Source: Nostoc linckia z4
GTDB lineage: Bacteria; Cyanobacteriota; Cyanobacteriia; Cyanobacteriales; Nostocaceae
DNA: 64,000 nt
Assembly (NCBI RefSeq): GCF_002608075.1
Contig: NZ_LAHA01000006.1
Coordinates: 54,354-118,353, forward strand
Reading direction: 5' to 3'
The notes below the pieces were generated by a model, which saw nothing but the letters and a program-made list of their open reading frames with translations, made no database searches and had not been told where the DNA came from. Numbering within the stretch: position 1 is the first letter of the stretch; every line of letters starts with the position of its first letter. The translations under genes were made by a program, and so were the position numbers. Positions 36,642 through 45,938 of the stretch are shown here, in pieces.

Positions 36642-36671
36642 TGGTTAAAGATAGTTTAACAATGGATGAAT
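36642..36671 (-). promoter_or_regulatory. Pho-box-like direct repeats upstream of pstS
   Basis: On the minus strand three 8-mers spaced by 3 bp: ATTCATCC, GTTAAACT, TTTAACCA. The last two match the cyanobacterial PhoB/SphR repeat (C/T)TTAA(A/C)C(T/A) with 11-bp period. The first is weak. It is 66-95 bp upstream of the pstS start, an appropriate position for phosphate-starvation control. Confidence 0.6.
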
Positions 36672-36871
36672 AAGAAGTTAATTTGTGTTTAAAAATTAAT
36701 TTTTAATATTGGTGTAAATTATCAACTTTTGATGTGATTCTAAGAAAAAATATTATTTTTATATCAAAAACAAATATATTTTTGATGATTTAAATTACTT
36801 TTTAATCTCAAATTGTATCATCTAAAATCGCAAATTAGTTTCAGCGATCGCTCTCAAAACTCGTTCTCAAA

Positions 36872-36996
36872 ACTAGTGGTCTATCGCATTAATTTTGATG
36901 AGTTTGTAGTAAGCACTTCAGTGCTTAAAAATCAAGAACTAAAGTCCTAACTACAAACTTATTTACCCCTCGTAACTAATGCGATAAACCACTAGT
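36872..36996. mobile_element. MITE-like element, family B
   Basis: Terminal inverted repeat of 20 bp with one mismatch: ACTAGTGGTCTATCGCATTA (36872-36891) and its complement (36977-36996). The interior has GTTTGTAGTAAGCACTT ... ACTACAAAC, also inverted and related to the family A core. 125 bp, no coding capacity. It lies between pstS and the neighbouring SDR gene. Confidence 0.75.
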
Positions 36997-37005
36997 AGAC
37001 TACAA

Positions 37006-37773
37006 TCAAAAATGACTCAAATAACCACCATCAACTGCTAAAACCTGACCTGTAATGTAGGATGCAGCTGGAGAAGCGAGAAACACAACTGCACCCGCAA
37101 TTTCTTGTGGATTTCCCCAACGACCAAGAGAAGTTCGATTTTGCAACCATTGGGCAATTTTCGCATCGGTAACTGCATCTGCATTACTCTCCGTCGCAAA
37201 GAAGCCAGGAGCAACTGCATTAACAGTGATACCAAATACTCCTAGTTCGGCGGCTAGAGTGCGCGTCAGGGCTTCAAGCCCTCCTTTTGCTGTGGTATAG
37301 ACTGCATCCCCCGCATCTGCAATTTGTCCCGCGATGGATGTAATATTGATGATTCGCCCCTCACCCTTGGAAATCATCAACCGTGCGGCTTCCCGTGACA
37401 AATTGAACGGCGCAATCAAATCGGCGTCAATCAGCCGACGCACTGCATCCATTTCAAACTCGAAAAACTTACGGCGATCCCGCATTCCAACGTTATTGAC
37501 GAGAATATCTAAACCGCCATGCATTTGTTGAATTTCAACAAATGCCTTTTTAACCGCGACTTCATCCGTCACATCAAACGGTAATGAGGAGACTGAACCA
37601 CCAATTGACTCAATAATTGTAACTGCCTGATTGAGGCGTTCCAGATTTCGCCCATTGACGATGACGCACGCGCCAGCTTTAGCAAGTAATTTAGCAATTT
37701 CCAGTCCTAAACCTCGTCCTGCTCCCGTTACTAGGGCAACTTTTCCAGTTAATAAAAATTCAGATAACGCCAC
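37006..37773 (-). CDS. Short-chain dehydrogenase/reductase (FabG/glucose dehydrogenase-like)
   Basis: 255-aa SDR. The cofactor motif TGAGRGLG lies at about 16-23, NNVG (NAG-equivalent) at about 92-95, the catalytic Ser in ITSIAGQ and YTTAKGG near 158-164, and the C-terminal ITGQVLAVDGGY, typical of FabG-like and gluconate dehydrogenase-like SDRs. The substrate cannot be assigned. It stands alone between a MITE-like element and the epimerase gene, all on the minus strand. Confidence 0.88.
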   Translation of the reverse strand: MALSEFLLTGKVALVTGAGRGLGLEIAKLLAKAGACVIVNGRNLERLNQAVTIIESIGGSVSSLPFDVTDEVAVKKAFVEIQQMHGGLDILVNNVGMRDRRKFFEFEMDAVRRLIDADLIAPFNLSREAARLMISKGEGRIINITSIAGQIADAGDAVYTTAKGGLEALTRTLAAELGVFGITVNAVAPGFFATESNADAVTDAKIAQWLQNRTSLGRWGNPQEIAGAVVFLASPAASYITGQVLAVDGGYLSHF

Positions 37774-37972
37774 AACAATAAAGATTAAAAATGACTAAAT
37801 AATATAATAAAATTGGCGTTGCTGATTGGTGGGATGATTTTTACCTCACGCATACCGCCAAAGGCGGAACTCGGAGAGTAGGTGCAAAGACACAAAGAAT
37901 CAACCTTTAGCCTTGGTCAAAAATCTCAATTCATCCGGCATTTATGGAACGCCTAAAATTGTTATCCTAGCT
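37774..37972. other. Short gap between SDR and epimerase genes
   Basis: 199 bp with CATACCGCCAAAGGCGGAACTC (a small palindrome near 37851-37872) and no other recognisable feature. Confidence 0.35.
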
Positions 37973-38911
37973 TCAACTTAATTTCAAAACATCACTCATG
38001 GTTGCACAATAATTTGGCAAACCAAAACTGCTAGGATTAACCGCATTTTCATAAGTGAAATGTCGATAATTCATGCAAAACCTATCCCAAGCAGCCATAC
38101 GAATGCGGAACAAAACAATAATCAAATTTGCTAAAGCTATGGATACAGGAATGCGAAAGTAAATCTTTTTGCCAAAATAAGCACAAACTTCTTCCACTGC
38201 TTGGTTAGCAGTTAATTTTGCTTGACCTAAAACAAATCTACGCCCTTGTTCATTTTGAGGAGGATGTTCAATTAAATATTGCACCACAGTGGCAATGTCT
38301 CGCCCGTGGATAAAATGAAAACTGCCATCTGCATTCAAAAAGCGAATCAAATTAATATATTTAGTAACTTCTCTAATACCAGATGAAACAGCAGAATAGG
38401 GTTTATTAGTATCACCACCCAAAACTATAGTTGGAAAAACCGTGGTAATTTTGGGTGCTATTTCTAATTTTTCTTTTTGATGTAAGCATTCATATTTAGA
38501 ACGAATATAATCTGTACCGATTTCCCCAGCTTCTTTTAATGGTTGATTGTAGTTATCCAAAACGCTAGCTGTGGAAAAATAAATTACCTGTTGGCATTTA
38601 TTTGGATCTAACAGCTTCATCAACTCTATAGTTTTGTTGACATTAATATCAAATGTCTGCTCACCACCCCAAGCTGTGGCAGTGAGTACCGCTATATCAA
38701 TTGTTGATAGCAAATCGGCAAATTTGCTAATGTTTTGCATATCACCTTGCAAAACATTGATACCTGGACGTGCCTGGGTATCAAGTTGCAGTTTAGCGGG
38801 GTTTCTAACTAACAAAAACAGTTCATAATCTGTTTCTTGAATTAAGGCTTCTATTAAATAATGACCTACACAACCACTTGCACCAGTCACTAAAATCCGT
38901 TTCTGGCTCAT
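37973..38911 (-). CDS. NAD-dependent epimerase/dehydratase family protein
   Basis: 312-aa extended-SDR protein. ILVTGASGCVGHYLIEAL (6-23) is the nucleotide-binding loop. A Tyr-x3-Lys pair follows (YIRSKYE, about 135-141). The C-terminal region binds the substrate. No sugar-specific motif was recognised, so a nucleotide-sugar, flavonoid-type or ubiquinone-accessory role cannot be chosen. The next gene upstream is hemE on the same strand, separated by 156 bp of TTTTAGA repeats. Confidence 0.85.
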   Translation of the reverse strand: MSQKRILVTGASGCVGHYLIEALIQETDYELFLLVRNPAKLQLDTQARPGINVLQGDMQNISKFADLLSTIDIAVLTATAWGGEQTFDINVNKTIELMKLLDPNKCQQVIYFSTASVLDNYNQPLKEAGEIGTDYIRSKYECLHQKEKLEIAPKITTVFPTIVLGGDTNKPYSAVSSGIREVTKYINLIRFLNADGSFHFIHGRDIATVVQYLIEHPPQNEQGRRFVLGQAKLTANQAVEEVCAYFGKKIYFRIPVSIALANLIIVLFRIRMAAWDRFCMNYRHFTYENAVNPSSFGLPNYCATMSDVLKLS

Positions 38912-38984
38912 AAATAATTTCTAAAAAGTTAGGATTTAAAAATCAAGATTTAAGAATAAAGTTAAAAGTTCCGAATCAGCTTTG

Positions 38985-39062
38985 TAAATTTTAGATTTTA
39001 GATTTTAGATTTTGGATTTTTTCTACAATCCAAAATCCAAAATTCAAAATCCAAAATTGAAT
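38985..39062. repeat. TTTTAGA/TCCAAAA inverted STRR
   Basis: About 78 bp: TTTTAGA and TTTTGGA heptamers followed by complementary TCCAAAA units, the same unit as inside rnpB. It can form a hairpin and lies just after the hemE stop. Confidence 0.8.
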
Positions 39063-39067
39063 AACTC

Positions 39068-40129
39068 CTAAGCCGTAACTGCTGCCAAATTCAGTTGCTT
39101 TGCGGTTTCAAAGAAGAAAGCGACATTTTCTTCTGGAGTTTCTGGTAAGACACCGTGACCGAGATTGAGAATGTGACCCCAATTGCCGGCTTTGCGAACG
39201 GTATCATAAATGCGATCGCGGATAAATTCTTTAGAGCCAAATAGCACACCTGGGTCAAGATTTCCTTGGACTTTCACTTGTTTGCCCAATCTTGCCCGTG
39301 CTTCTGCCATATCCACAGCCCAGTCTACAGTGACGATATCTGCGCCGGATTTGCCCATTCTTTCCAACACGCCTGCACTACCGCTAACTAACAAAATTAA
39401 CGGTGTATCGGGGTGGGTTTGCTTCACTTGTTGGAAAACTCTCTGCTGATAAGGCAGAGCAAAGGTGTCATAATCTTGGGGACTTAATTGACCCGCCCAA
39501 GAATCGAACATTTGTACCACTTGAGCGCCAGAGTCAATTTGATAGCGGGCATAAATGGCAATGGCATCTGCGAATTTTGTTAACAATTGATGCAAGATCG
39601 TGGGGTCAGAAAACGCCATATTTTTAATGACGGAATAGGTTTTAGAACCTTTTCCTTCCACCGCATAAGCGGCTAAAGTCCAAGGCGCACCCACAAAGCC
39701 CAACACCGTTGATTTATCGCCTACTTCAGACCGTAGCGCCTGCAAAATTGTTTTGATGAATGGTAGAGCTGCTTCTGGTTCTAAGGGACGCAGGTTATCA
39801 ATTTGCTCTTGAGTGCGGAGAGGCGAATGAATGATTGGCCCTTTACCTTCGGCAATGTCCATATCAATGCCCAAACCAGGTAATGGGGTGACAATATCAG
39901 AAAATAAAATTACTCCATCTGGCTGGAAGGCTTTCCAGGGTTGCAAGGAAACTTCAATTGCGACTTCTGGAATTTCCGAGCGATCGCGAAACGAAGGATA
40001 CTTATCTCTCAAGTCTCGATATGCTTTCATATATCGTCCTGCTTGTCGCATCATCCATACAGGGGGACGATCTACTACTTCACCACGAGCAGCACGTAAG
40101 AGATGAGGAGTTGTTAACGAAACGCTCAT
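39068..40129 (-). CDS. hemE: Uroporphyrinogen decarboxylase
   Basis: 353-aa enzyme that removes four carboxyl groups from uroporphyrinogen III to form coproporphyrinogen III in heme and chlorophyll synthesis. [18 protein letters not shown] (about 21-38) is the near-invariant opening. [26 protein letters not shown] and the C-terminal [11 protein letters not shown] motif are also typical. The length is normal. Its start is followed upstream by AT-rich DNA and repeats. Confidence 0.97.
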   Translation of the reverse strand: MSVSLTTPHLLRAARGEVVDRPPVWMMRQAGRYMKAYRDLRDKYPSFRDRSEIPEVAIEVSLQPWKAFQPDGVILFSDIVTPLPGLGIDMDIAEGKGPIIHSPLRTQEQIDNLRPLEPEAALPFIKTILQALRSEVGDKSTVLGFVGAPWTLAAYAVEGKGSKTYSVIKNMAFSDPTILHQLLTKFADAIAIYARYQIDSGAQVVQMFDSWAGQLSPQDYDTFALPYQQRVFQQVKQTHPDTPLILLVSGSAGVLERMGKSGADIVTVDWAVDMAEARARLGKQVKVQGNLDPGVLFGSKEFIRDRIYDTVRKAGNWGHILNLGHGVLPETPEENVAFFFETAKQLNLAAVTA

Positions 40130-40199
40130 TTATCACTTCATCCTAAGTCACTTTTTTATGCCATTGTTTAGCTTATCATTCTGGGATTACGCTTTTTCA

Positions 40200-40378
40200 G
40201 AATTAAGGGGACTGGGGGCTAAGGACTAGGGACTGAGAACTGGGAAATAGGATAAAACAGAAATCAATATTGAATTGGGCATAGGGCATAGGGCATGGGG
40301 CATGGGGCATTGATTATTTCTCCCCATCTCCCCATCTCCCCATCCCCCAATCCCCAGTCCCTAATCCCCAATCCCCTT
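40200..40378. repeat. Repeat tract upstream of hemE
   Basis: GGGACTGGGGGCTAAGG, GGGCATAGGGCATGGGGCATGG and then CCCCATCTCCCCATCTCCCC and CCCCAATCCCC units, about 180 bp, partly self-complementary, up to the start codon of the next gene. Confidence 0.75.
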
Positions 40379-40380
40379 TT

Positions 40381-41121
40381 ATGCAATCCGACTCCAACAG
40401 CCCCGATGGCTTGACATCAGCTAATAACGAGCCTAGCCCAGGAAAATTTTTGATTCCGCGATCGCAGCGACAGAAATTCTTTTTTCAGTTTACCTTAATG
40501 ACCCTCATCGGATGGGTTGTTGGCGGTGTTGCCAGTATCGCTTTAGAAAAACTGATTCTCGAAAACTTGTCTTTAGATTCGCAAGGCTGGAGTATTGTGG
40601 TTAGATGTCTGAGCAATGTTGCCTTTGCGCTGATTTTTTCTGCGGATCAAGCCCTTGTGGTTTATCGATATCTATCTGGTTGGCAATGGATATTTGCTAC
40701 TAGTGTTGGTTGGTTAATTGCCAACGGCGTTTCTACAGCTTGGATTAACTATATTTCATCCATTGCCGGGTCGTTCAATGAAGCTTTATCACCAGAACAG
40801 ACTTTGATTTTAGGATTTCTATCTGCCATTGCTTATATTATTTCTGGCATTTGGCTAGGGATTTGCCAATGGCTGGTTTTAAGAAAATATACAGCAAGTG
40901 CTTGGTGGTGGAATTTTCTACCTTCAATTTCTTTCTTATTAATTACTATTTTGGTTTGGTTACTTTTTATTGTGCAAAATCTAATTCCCGAAGCCAGCCG
41001 TAATTTTATCTTGTATTGGAGTGGACAAGCGTTAACAGCAATGATTCTCGGAGCCATACCAGCAATTGGCTTGTGTACTTTGAAGAGAAATTTACCTAGT
41101 CAAAGTAAAATTGTTCGCTGA
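40381..41121 (+). CDS. Polytopic membrane protein of unknown function
   Basis: 246 residues. After about 30 hydrophilic residues, five or six membrane helices are predicted (about 36-58, 72-92, 101-122, 142-165, 180-203 and 214-232). No transport or catalytic motif was recognised. The start at ATG 40381 directly follows the repeat tract, so its ribosome-binding site is not obvious. It converges with the FkbM gene. Unnamed. Confidence 0.72.
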   Translation: MQSDSNSPDGLTSANNEPSPGKFLIPRSQRQKFFFQFTLMTLIGWVVGGVASIALEKLILENLSLDSQGWSIVVRCLSNVAFALIFSADQALVVYRYLSGWQWIFATSVGWLIANGVSTAWINYISSIAGSFNEALSPEQTLILGFLSAIAYIISGIWLGICQWLVLRKYTASAWWWNFLPSISFLLITILVWLLFIVQNLIPEASRNFILYWSGQALTAMILGAIPAIGLCTLKRNLPSQSKIVR

Positions 41122-41211
41122 TTCGATGCTTTATTTGGACAAAGCCCTACATACCCGTCAGTCACTCCTGTTTACGGTTAACTGTCAACATAATAAAGAA
41201 TGCGTGACAGT

Positions 41212-42015
41212 CTATAAACTAGCATGAGTATCATACCAAGGTTCTTTAATGTTGAGTTTCTCTAGCAGTGTTCTGCCCCCAGGTAATTTGGAAACAATTC
41301 CATTTACTCCCAGGATTCTAGAGTTCAAAAAAATGCCTTTGTAAACGTCAATTATTTCTCTTTCCGAAAGCCAATTTCCTGGTGTTTCTTCTCCAAACAG
41401 TCCGCTAGCACCATATTCAAATTTATATGGTACATACTGACCTTCTTGTGCTGGTGAGGGACAAACTTGTTTTGGTACTTCTGCTTGATTAATGGCTTTG
41501 AATTTCTGATAACCAAGTTCTTTAAACACTGCAAATTCATTCAGCAAAGCATTCCAAGAAGTTTTTGTGGATTCTATAGAAATAAATTTTGGTTTGCTTG
41601 CAAATTGTCTTAATGCTTGTACGCACAATATTTCAGTACCTTCAATATCAACTTTCAAATAGTAGGGAATGCCAAATTTTTCCAGGATTTTTTCAAATCG
41701 GCATCCTTCTACTGTTGTCTCGATGAAAGGGGTACTAAAGGTAGTTTCGGTTTTTTTAACTCTATCTAATGAAGTTGTACCCCAAAAGGTTTGGTTTGAA
41801 TTTGTATAAAATGTGACTGGTTCATCTTTGGTTGACACAGCAATATTTAGCAGGGTAAGCTGGTCATTTTCAATGAAGTTATTGAATCGTTCTTTCACTG
41901 ATTTATAAATCTGAGGATCGGCTTCTATACCAATTACTCGAAAGCCTTTTTTTAAGTAAAATTCTGTATCTTGACCCGTGTGAACGCCGACATCAATGAT
42001 TAAATTTTTGTCCAT
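41212..42015 (-). CDS. FkbM-family methyltransferase
   Basis: 267-aa SAM-dependent methyltransferase. IIDVGVHTGQDTEFYLKKGFRVIGIEADP (about 5-33) contains the SAM-binding glycine-rich loop and acidic residue. YLKVDIEGTEILCVQAL (about 118-134) is the FkbM-type central motif. FkbM enzymes O-methylate sugars or natural products. It is the last of several minus-strand genes with envelope or sugar themes. The substrate is unknown. Confidence 0.87.
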   Translation of the reverse strand: MDKNLIIDVGVHTGQDTEFYLKKGFRVIGIEADPQIYKSVKERFNNFIENDQLTLLNIAVSTKDEPVTFYTNSNQTFWGTTSLDRVKKTETTFSTPFIETTVEGCRFEKILEKFGIPYYLKVDIEGTEILCVQALRQFASKPKFISIESTKTSWNALLNEFAVFKELGYQKFKAINQAEVPKQVCPSPAQEGQYVPYKFEYGASGLFGEETPGNWLSEREIIDVYKGIFLNSRILGVNGIVSKLPGGRTLLEKLNIKEPWYDTHASL

Positions 42016-42090
42016 ACATTCCTTATTTTTTTAATTCTGTGTTTGCCAACTTTTCCGAAGCAAGTTTTAAAAATTGCTATGGTGTAAAAT

Positions 42091-42993
42091 TTATCGATCG
42101 TCGATGGCCAATGTCCCTGCATCTGCGTCTAAAGTTGCTTTGACACCAACTGGTAAGGCTGCATTGGGGCTATCGTGACCAAAAGGCAAATCGGAGACTA
42201 CAGGAATCCCCAAATCCCCCAAGCGATCGCGCAATACTTCTTCGACGCTAAAACTAGGCACGTTTGGCGGGGCTTCACAACGAGTAAAACCGCCCAAAGC
42301 AATGCCGCGCACTTTTGCTAAAGCACCACTTAAACGCCACTGGGTAAGCATTCTATCGATGCGATAGGGCGCTTCTGTGACATCTTCCAGTGCCAAAATT
42401 ACGCCATCAAAATTTGGCTGAATTGGTGTATTTAAAAGATGAGTTGCTACTGTCAAGTTTCCTGGTAATAAAGTGCCAGTTGCAATGCCACCACCCCAAC
42501 CACAACCTTTGATCGGAGCCAGACAACGACCTTCCACCAAATCAAACAATCGCTGGATTGACCAATCTGGTTCATCAGCAAGGGTTGTCAGCACAGCGCC
42601 GTGAACGCCGACAATATCCACGTTATAAAGACTCCATAAAAGTGCAGTGATGTCAGAAAAGCCAATCAGCCACTTGGGAACTTCTGAATTTTGTTGCCAA
42701 TGCCAATTTTCTAAGATGCGAGTGCTACCGAAACCACCTCTGGCACAGAGGATACCGCGACAATTGGGATCTTGCCATGCTGCTGCTAGCTGGTGACGGC
42801 GGTTTTCATCGTCACCGGCTAAATATCCCCATTTATCATCTATCTTGGGACTGACTTCAACTTGGTAGCCATGCGATCGCCAAATTTCTATACTTTGTGT
42901 AAATGCCTCAAATTCTCGTAAAGCACCACTAGGAGCAATAACTCGCAGCAAGTCACCGGGTTTGAGGGGTGCTGGTAGGATTTTAGATTTCAT
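42091..42993 (-). CDS. LD-carboxypeptidase, peptidase S66
   Basis: 300-aa serine peptidase of family S66 (LdcA/MccF). APSGALREFEAF near residue 21 and ARGGFGSTRIL near 80-90, with the nucleophilic Ser, are present; FSDITALLWSL and LALEDVTEAPYRIDRMLTQ-type blocks match later parts of the fold. Such enzymes trim murein tetrapeptides or inactivate microcin C-like peptides. Its ATG overlaps the stop of the upstream sugar-binding-protein gene (ATGA, 42990-42993), so the two are translationally coupled. The start upstream of this overlap (43014) is therefore not used. Confidence 0.9.
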   Translation of the reverse strand: MKSKILPAPLKPGDLLRVIAPSGALREFEAFTQSIEIWRSHGYQVEVSPKIDDKWGYLAGDDENRRHQLAAAWQDPNCRGILCARGGFGSTRILENWHWQQNSEVPKWLIGFSDITALLWSLYNVDIVGVHGAVLTTLADEPDWSIQRLFDLVEGRCLAPIKGCGWGGGIATGTLLPGNLTVATHLLNTPIQPNFDGVILALEDVTEAPYRIDRMLTQWRLSGALAKVRGIALGGFTRCEAPPNVPSFSVEEVLRDRLGDLGIPVVSDLPFGHDSPNAALPVGVKATLDADAGTLAIDDR

Positions 42994-44321
42994 TGAGGTT
43001 GTATGGAATCCCAAATTGAGTCGAGGTTAGCTTGGGCTTTTTCCAGTGCTATTTCTGGAGATTCACCAAGTATGGCGGCTTCAATCGCTCGACCAAGAGC
43101 ATCAGACAAACGACTATAGCCAGGAATAATTGGTCTGTAACCCGATACAGACATTTGGTCAAGAAAAGTTTTGAAAATAGGTTTTTGTTTGAGAAATTCT
43201 TGATAAGCTTGACTTTCGGCTGATTTAATATTTGTTGGTAAAAAACCCGATTTAATACTCCATTCTGTTTGGAATTCTTGACTCAAAATATATTCAAAAA
43301 ACTTGAGTGCGGCTTGTTCTTTTTCGGGTGTAGTTTTCATCAAAAATAAATTTCCAGTGCCTTTAACAGAAGCTTGCTGGAGATTTGCAGGTATGGGAAA
43401 CGCTTGGAAATCAACGTTAGACTTCATAATGAAAGTCCAGGGCCCTGTGATTTGCATCGCCACACGACCTGAAATAAAAGCGTCTTCCTCATAACCTCGT
43501 TCTGGGGGAGAAAGGGTTGCTGAACCATCTTTTAATAGATCTTGCCAAAATTGTAAGGCAGCGATCGCTCCCGGATTCGTCAAATTTGGGCGATTATTGG
43601 TGACAATTTCTCCCTTAGCGCTTAATAAAAACCCGAACCAACTAAAAACAGTCCATTCTCCCTTTCCTAAAGGCAATAAAATTCCATATTGTTCTGGTCG
43701 ATTGTCGCCATTGCGGTCTATGGTTAGTTTTTTGGCAACTTCTCTCAATTCTTCCCAATTTTTTGGTGTTTGGGTAATTCCTGCTGCTTGGAAAAGTTTA
43801 GGGCGGTAAAAAATCCCCATATTCGCAGTAGTGAGAGGAACTGACCAAATGTGACCGTCAAATTCCAATTCTTCAAATAAATTAGGAAAAATTTCCGACT
43901 TTTGTGGCAATTTTGAAAGCCATTCTTCTAGAGGTCTAATTGCTTCTAACTCTACAAATTGACCTGTCATTTGTGGAGAAAATGACAACATATCTGGAGC
44001 CGCATTGCCAATCACAGCTGTCAAAATTTTTGGTAATATTCCATCTACTCCTACATAGACAGATTCTACATAAACATCACTTTGAGTTTCATTAAATTTA
44101 TCGATTAATTTATTAAATACATCCCGATTACCAGGTGGATTCATACTGTGCCACAGTGTGATATGAATTGCACCATTGTTTTTTGGTGTTGTACTTTGAC
44201 AACTAGATAAGAATAGTAGAGATAAACTTAGGATAATTCCTAAAAATAAATTTCTCCATTTATAACTAGTATGCTGATGAAATATATTTTTTATTGACTT
44301 TAAATAAAAGTTAATGTTCAT
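42990..44321 (-). CDS. Sugar ABC transporter substrate-binding lipoprotein
   Basis: 443-aa extracytoplasmic solute-binding protein of family 1. The signal peptide ends in a lipobox, LSSC with Cys41. ITLWHSMNPPG, DNRPNLTNPGA-like and FISGRVAMQITGPWT blocks are typical of maltose/glycerol-3-phosphate-type binding proteins. No permease or ATPase genes are nearby, so the other subunits must be encoded elsewhere. It is coupled by a 4-bp overlap to the S66 peptidase gene and lies about 20 bp after the GT2 gene, so the three probably form an operon. Confidence 0.9.
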   Translation of the reverse strand: MNINFYLKSIKNIFHQHTSYKWRNLFLGIILSLSLLFLSSCQSTTPKNNGAIHITLWHSMNPPGNRDVFNKLIDKFNETQSDVYVESVYVGVDGILPKILTAVIGNAAPDMLSFSPQMTGQFVELEAIRPLEEWLSKLPQKSEIFPNLFEELEFDGHIWSVPLTTANMGIFYRPKLFQAAGITQTPKNWEELREVAKKLTIDRNGDNRPEQYGILLPLGKGEWTVFSWFGFLLSAKGEIVTNNRPNLTNPGAIAALQFWQDLLKDGSATLSPPERGYEEDAFISGRVAMQITGPWTFIMKSNVDFQAFPIPANLQQASVKGTGNLFLMKTTPEKEQAALKFFEYILSQEFQTEWSIKSGFLPTNIKSAESQAYQEFLKQKPIFKTFLDQMSVSGYRPIIPGYSRLSDALGRAIEAAILGESPEIALEKAQANLDSIWDSIQPQ

Positions 44322-44340
44322 ACCAAATATCTAGCTACAT

Positions 44341-44994
44341 TTAGGAGATTTTATCCATAAAAATTTTTGTGGTACTAGTTTCTGTTCTAGTATAAATATA
44401 AGTTTCTGGTTCTTTGATTTTCTGAGTTTTAAAAATTTTTTCAGCGCGAGACCACAACTCTGCATCTTCTCCATAATCAACATTATTAAATCCTTTTAAT
44501 TCCCAGAATACCTTTCTTTTGCCGAAAAATGTCCCACCCACAACGCATTCTCGAATACTAATTTTTTCACCTGGTTTAAAACAATCGGCAACGAAAAACT
44601 CTTCTTCGATTTCGTATCCTCCTTCAATTAAATCAATTTCCGGATTGGCTTGCATATATTCCCAGCGTGACTTTAGATGATTTATTTTGTATGTATCATC
44701 GCTATCTATAAATGTAATGTAGTTCCCAAAAGATGCTTGAATACCAGCATTTCTTGAATAAGCAGCTTTGCGATTTTGATGTTTTAAATAACGGATATTA
44801 TGGAATTTTTGTAAATAATCATTAACCACTGTAAAAGTGTTATCTTGACTACCATCATCCACTACAATTAATTCCCAACGATCAAAGGTTTGATTAATAA
44901 TACTATCAATGCAATTATTTAAATACTTTTCGCGATTGTATGTAGCTAATATTACTGAAACTTCTGGCGACGAAGTAAAATTTATGGTATTCAT
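44341..44994 (-). CDS. Family 2 glycosyltransferase
   Basis: 217-aa GT-A-fold glycosyltransferase. VSVILATYNREKYLNNCIDS (about 8-27) and the metal-binding FIDSDDTY (about 95-102) are diagnostic; RNAGI marks the acceptor-side loop. It probably adds sugars in surface polysaccharide or glycolipid synthesis. It is the first gene of a minus-strand group with the sugar-binding lipoprotein and S66 peptidase. Length is on the short side but complete. Confidence 0.9.
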   Translation of the reverse strand: MNTINFTSSPEVSVILATYNREKYLNNCIDSIINQTFDRWELIVVDDGSQDNTFTVVNDYLQKFHNIRYLKHQNRKAAYSRNAGIQASFGNYITFIDSDDTYKINHLKSRWEYMQANPEIDLIEGGYEIEEEFFVADCFKPGEKISIRECVVGGTFFGKRKVFWELKGFNNVDYGEDAELWSRAEKIFKTQKIKEPETYIYTRTETSTTKIFMDKIS

Positions 44995-45464
44995 CAGTGG
45001 TTTTACAAATTATTCAAAGGCATTAGATTATCATGAGCAAAGATTGAAAAACGTTGGTAAATTCTTCAGTAAATTTTCAATTATTTGGTCTTGAAATTAG
45101 TCAAAATTTTAATTCTTAACTAATTTGGATTTTGAATTTTAACTTCCAACTTTTTACTAAAGTTCATTGGTTGCAATAATAGCATTGAAAATTTCAACCA
45201 TTTTTCTGGATGAAAAATGTATTTTCTCCCATTGTTGTGAAGTTATGAACAACTGTAAAATCTTAACATATAACTTTTCGCATCTTCTAAAAATTTGTTA
45301 GGTCATCACTGACTTTTGTATGGAGGATAGAATCAAAATCGAAGTTTTTTCATCAGGAAGTCACAAGGAGTAAAGAGAACTTTGGCAGTTACAAAAAAGC
45401 GATCGCTCTGAAGATGTCGTTTTATTGAAAAATATTGTAAGTACCTATATAAAAGTCAAAGCTG
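44995..45464. other. Divergent intergenic region
   Basis: 470 bp between the GT2 gene and the VOC-family gene, AT-rich, with one GCGATCGC site near 45400. Nothing else recognised. Confidence 0.35.
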
Positions 45465-45842
45465 ATGTTTGACCATCTATCCTTTGGGGTGAGTAGTTTA
45501 GAAAGCAGTCTAACCTTCTATGACGCGGTGCTTGCGCCCTTGGGTATCAAGCGACTGTTTAGTTTAACTGACATTGCTGGTTATGGCACTGACAGTTTTC
45601 CCAGGTTTTGGCTTGTGAGTCGCCAAAAGTTTACCCATGAAGTATCAAGGGGCTTTCACCTGGCATTTATCGCCAATAATCGTCATGCTGTCGATGCTTT
45701 TTACGAACAAGCGATCGCTTCCGGAGCTAAAGACGATGGTAAACCAGGATTGCGTCCACATTATCACCCCAATTATTATGCCGCTTTTGTAATCGATCCC
45801 GACGGATATCGCATAGAAGCTGTTTGTCATGAACCGACATAA
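45465..45842 (+). CDS. VOC-superfamily (glyoxalase-like) protein
   Basis: 125-aa single-domain vicinal-oxygen-chelate protein. It opens with FDHLSFGVSSLESSLTFYDAVLAPLG and closes with PNYYAAFVIDPDGYRIEAVCHEP, the pattern of lactoylglutathione-lyase-like proteins with two of the metal-ligand positions (His near 3 and Glu near 119). The substrate is unknown. It stands alone and converges with dnaE, with repeats between them. Confidence 0.87.
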   Translation: MFDHLSFGVSSLESSLTFYDAVLAPLGIKRLFSLTDIAGYGTDSFPRFWLVSRQKFTHEVSRGFHLAFIANNRHAVDAFYEQAIASGAKDDGKPGLRPHYHPNYYAAFVIDPDGYRIEAVCHEPT

Positions 45843-45844
45843 TT

Positions 45845-45938
45845 GGGCATGGGGCATTGGGCATTAGTCATCAGTCATTAGTTTTTCCCCGCGTCACCCC
45901 ATCTCCCCATCTCCCCACCTCCCCACCTCCCTCATCTC
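45845..45938. repeat. GGGCATT and CATCTCCC repeats beside dnaE
   Basis: About 94 bp of GGGCATT, TCAGTCATTAG and CCCCATCTCC/CCCCACCTCC units, ending directly at the stop codon of the dnaE N-part. Confidence 0.75.
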
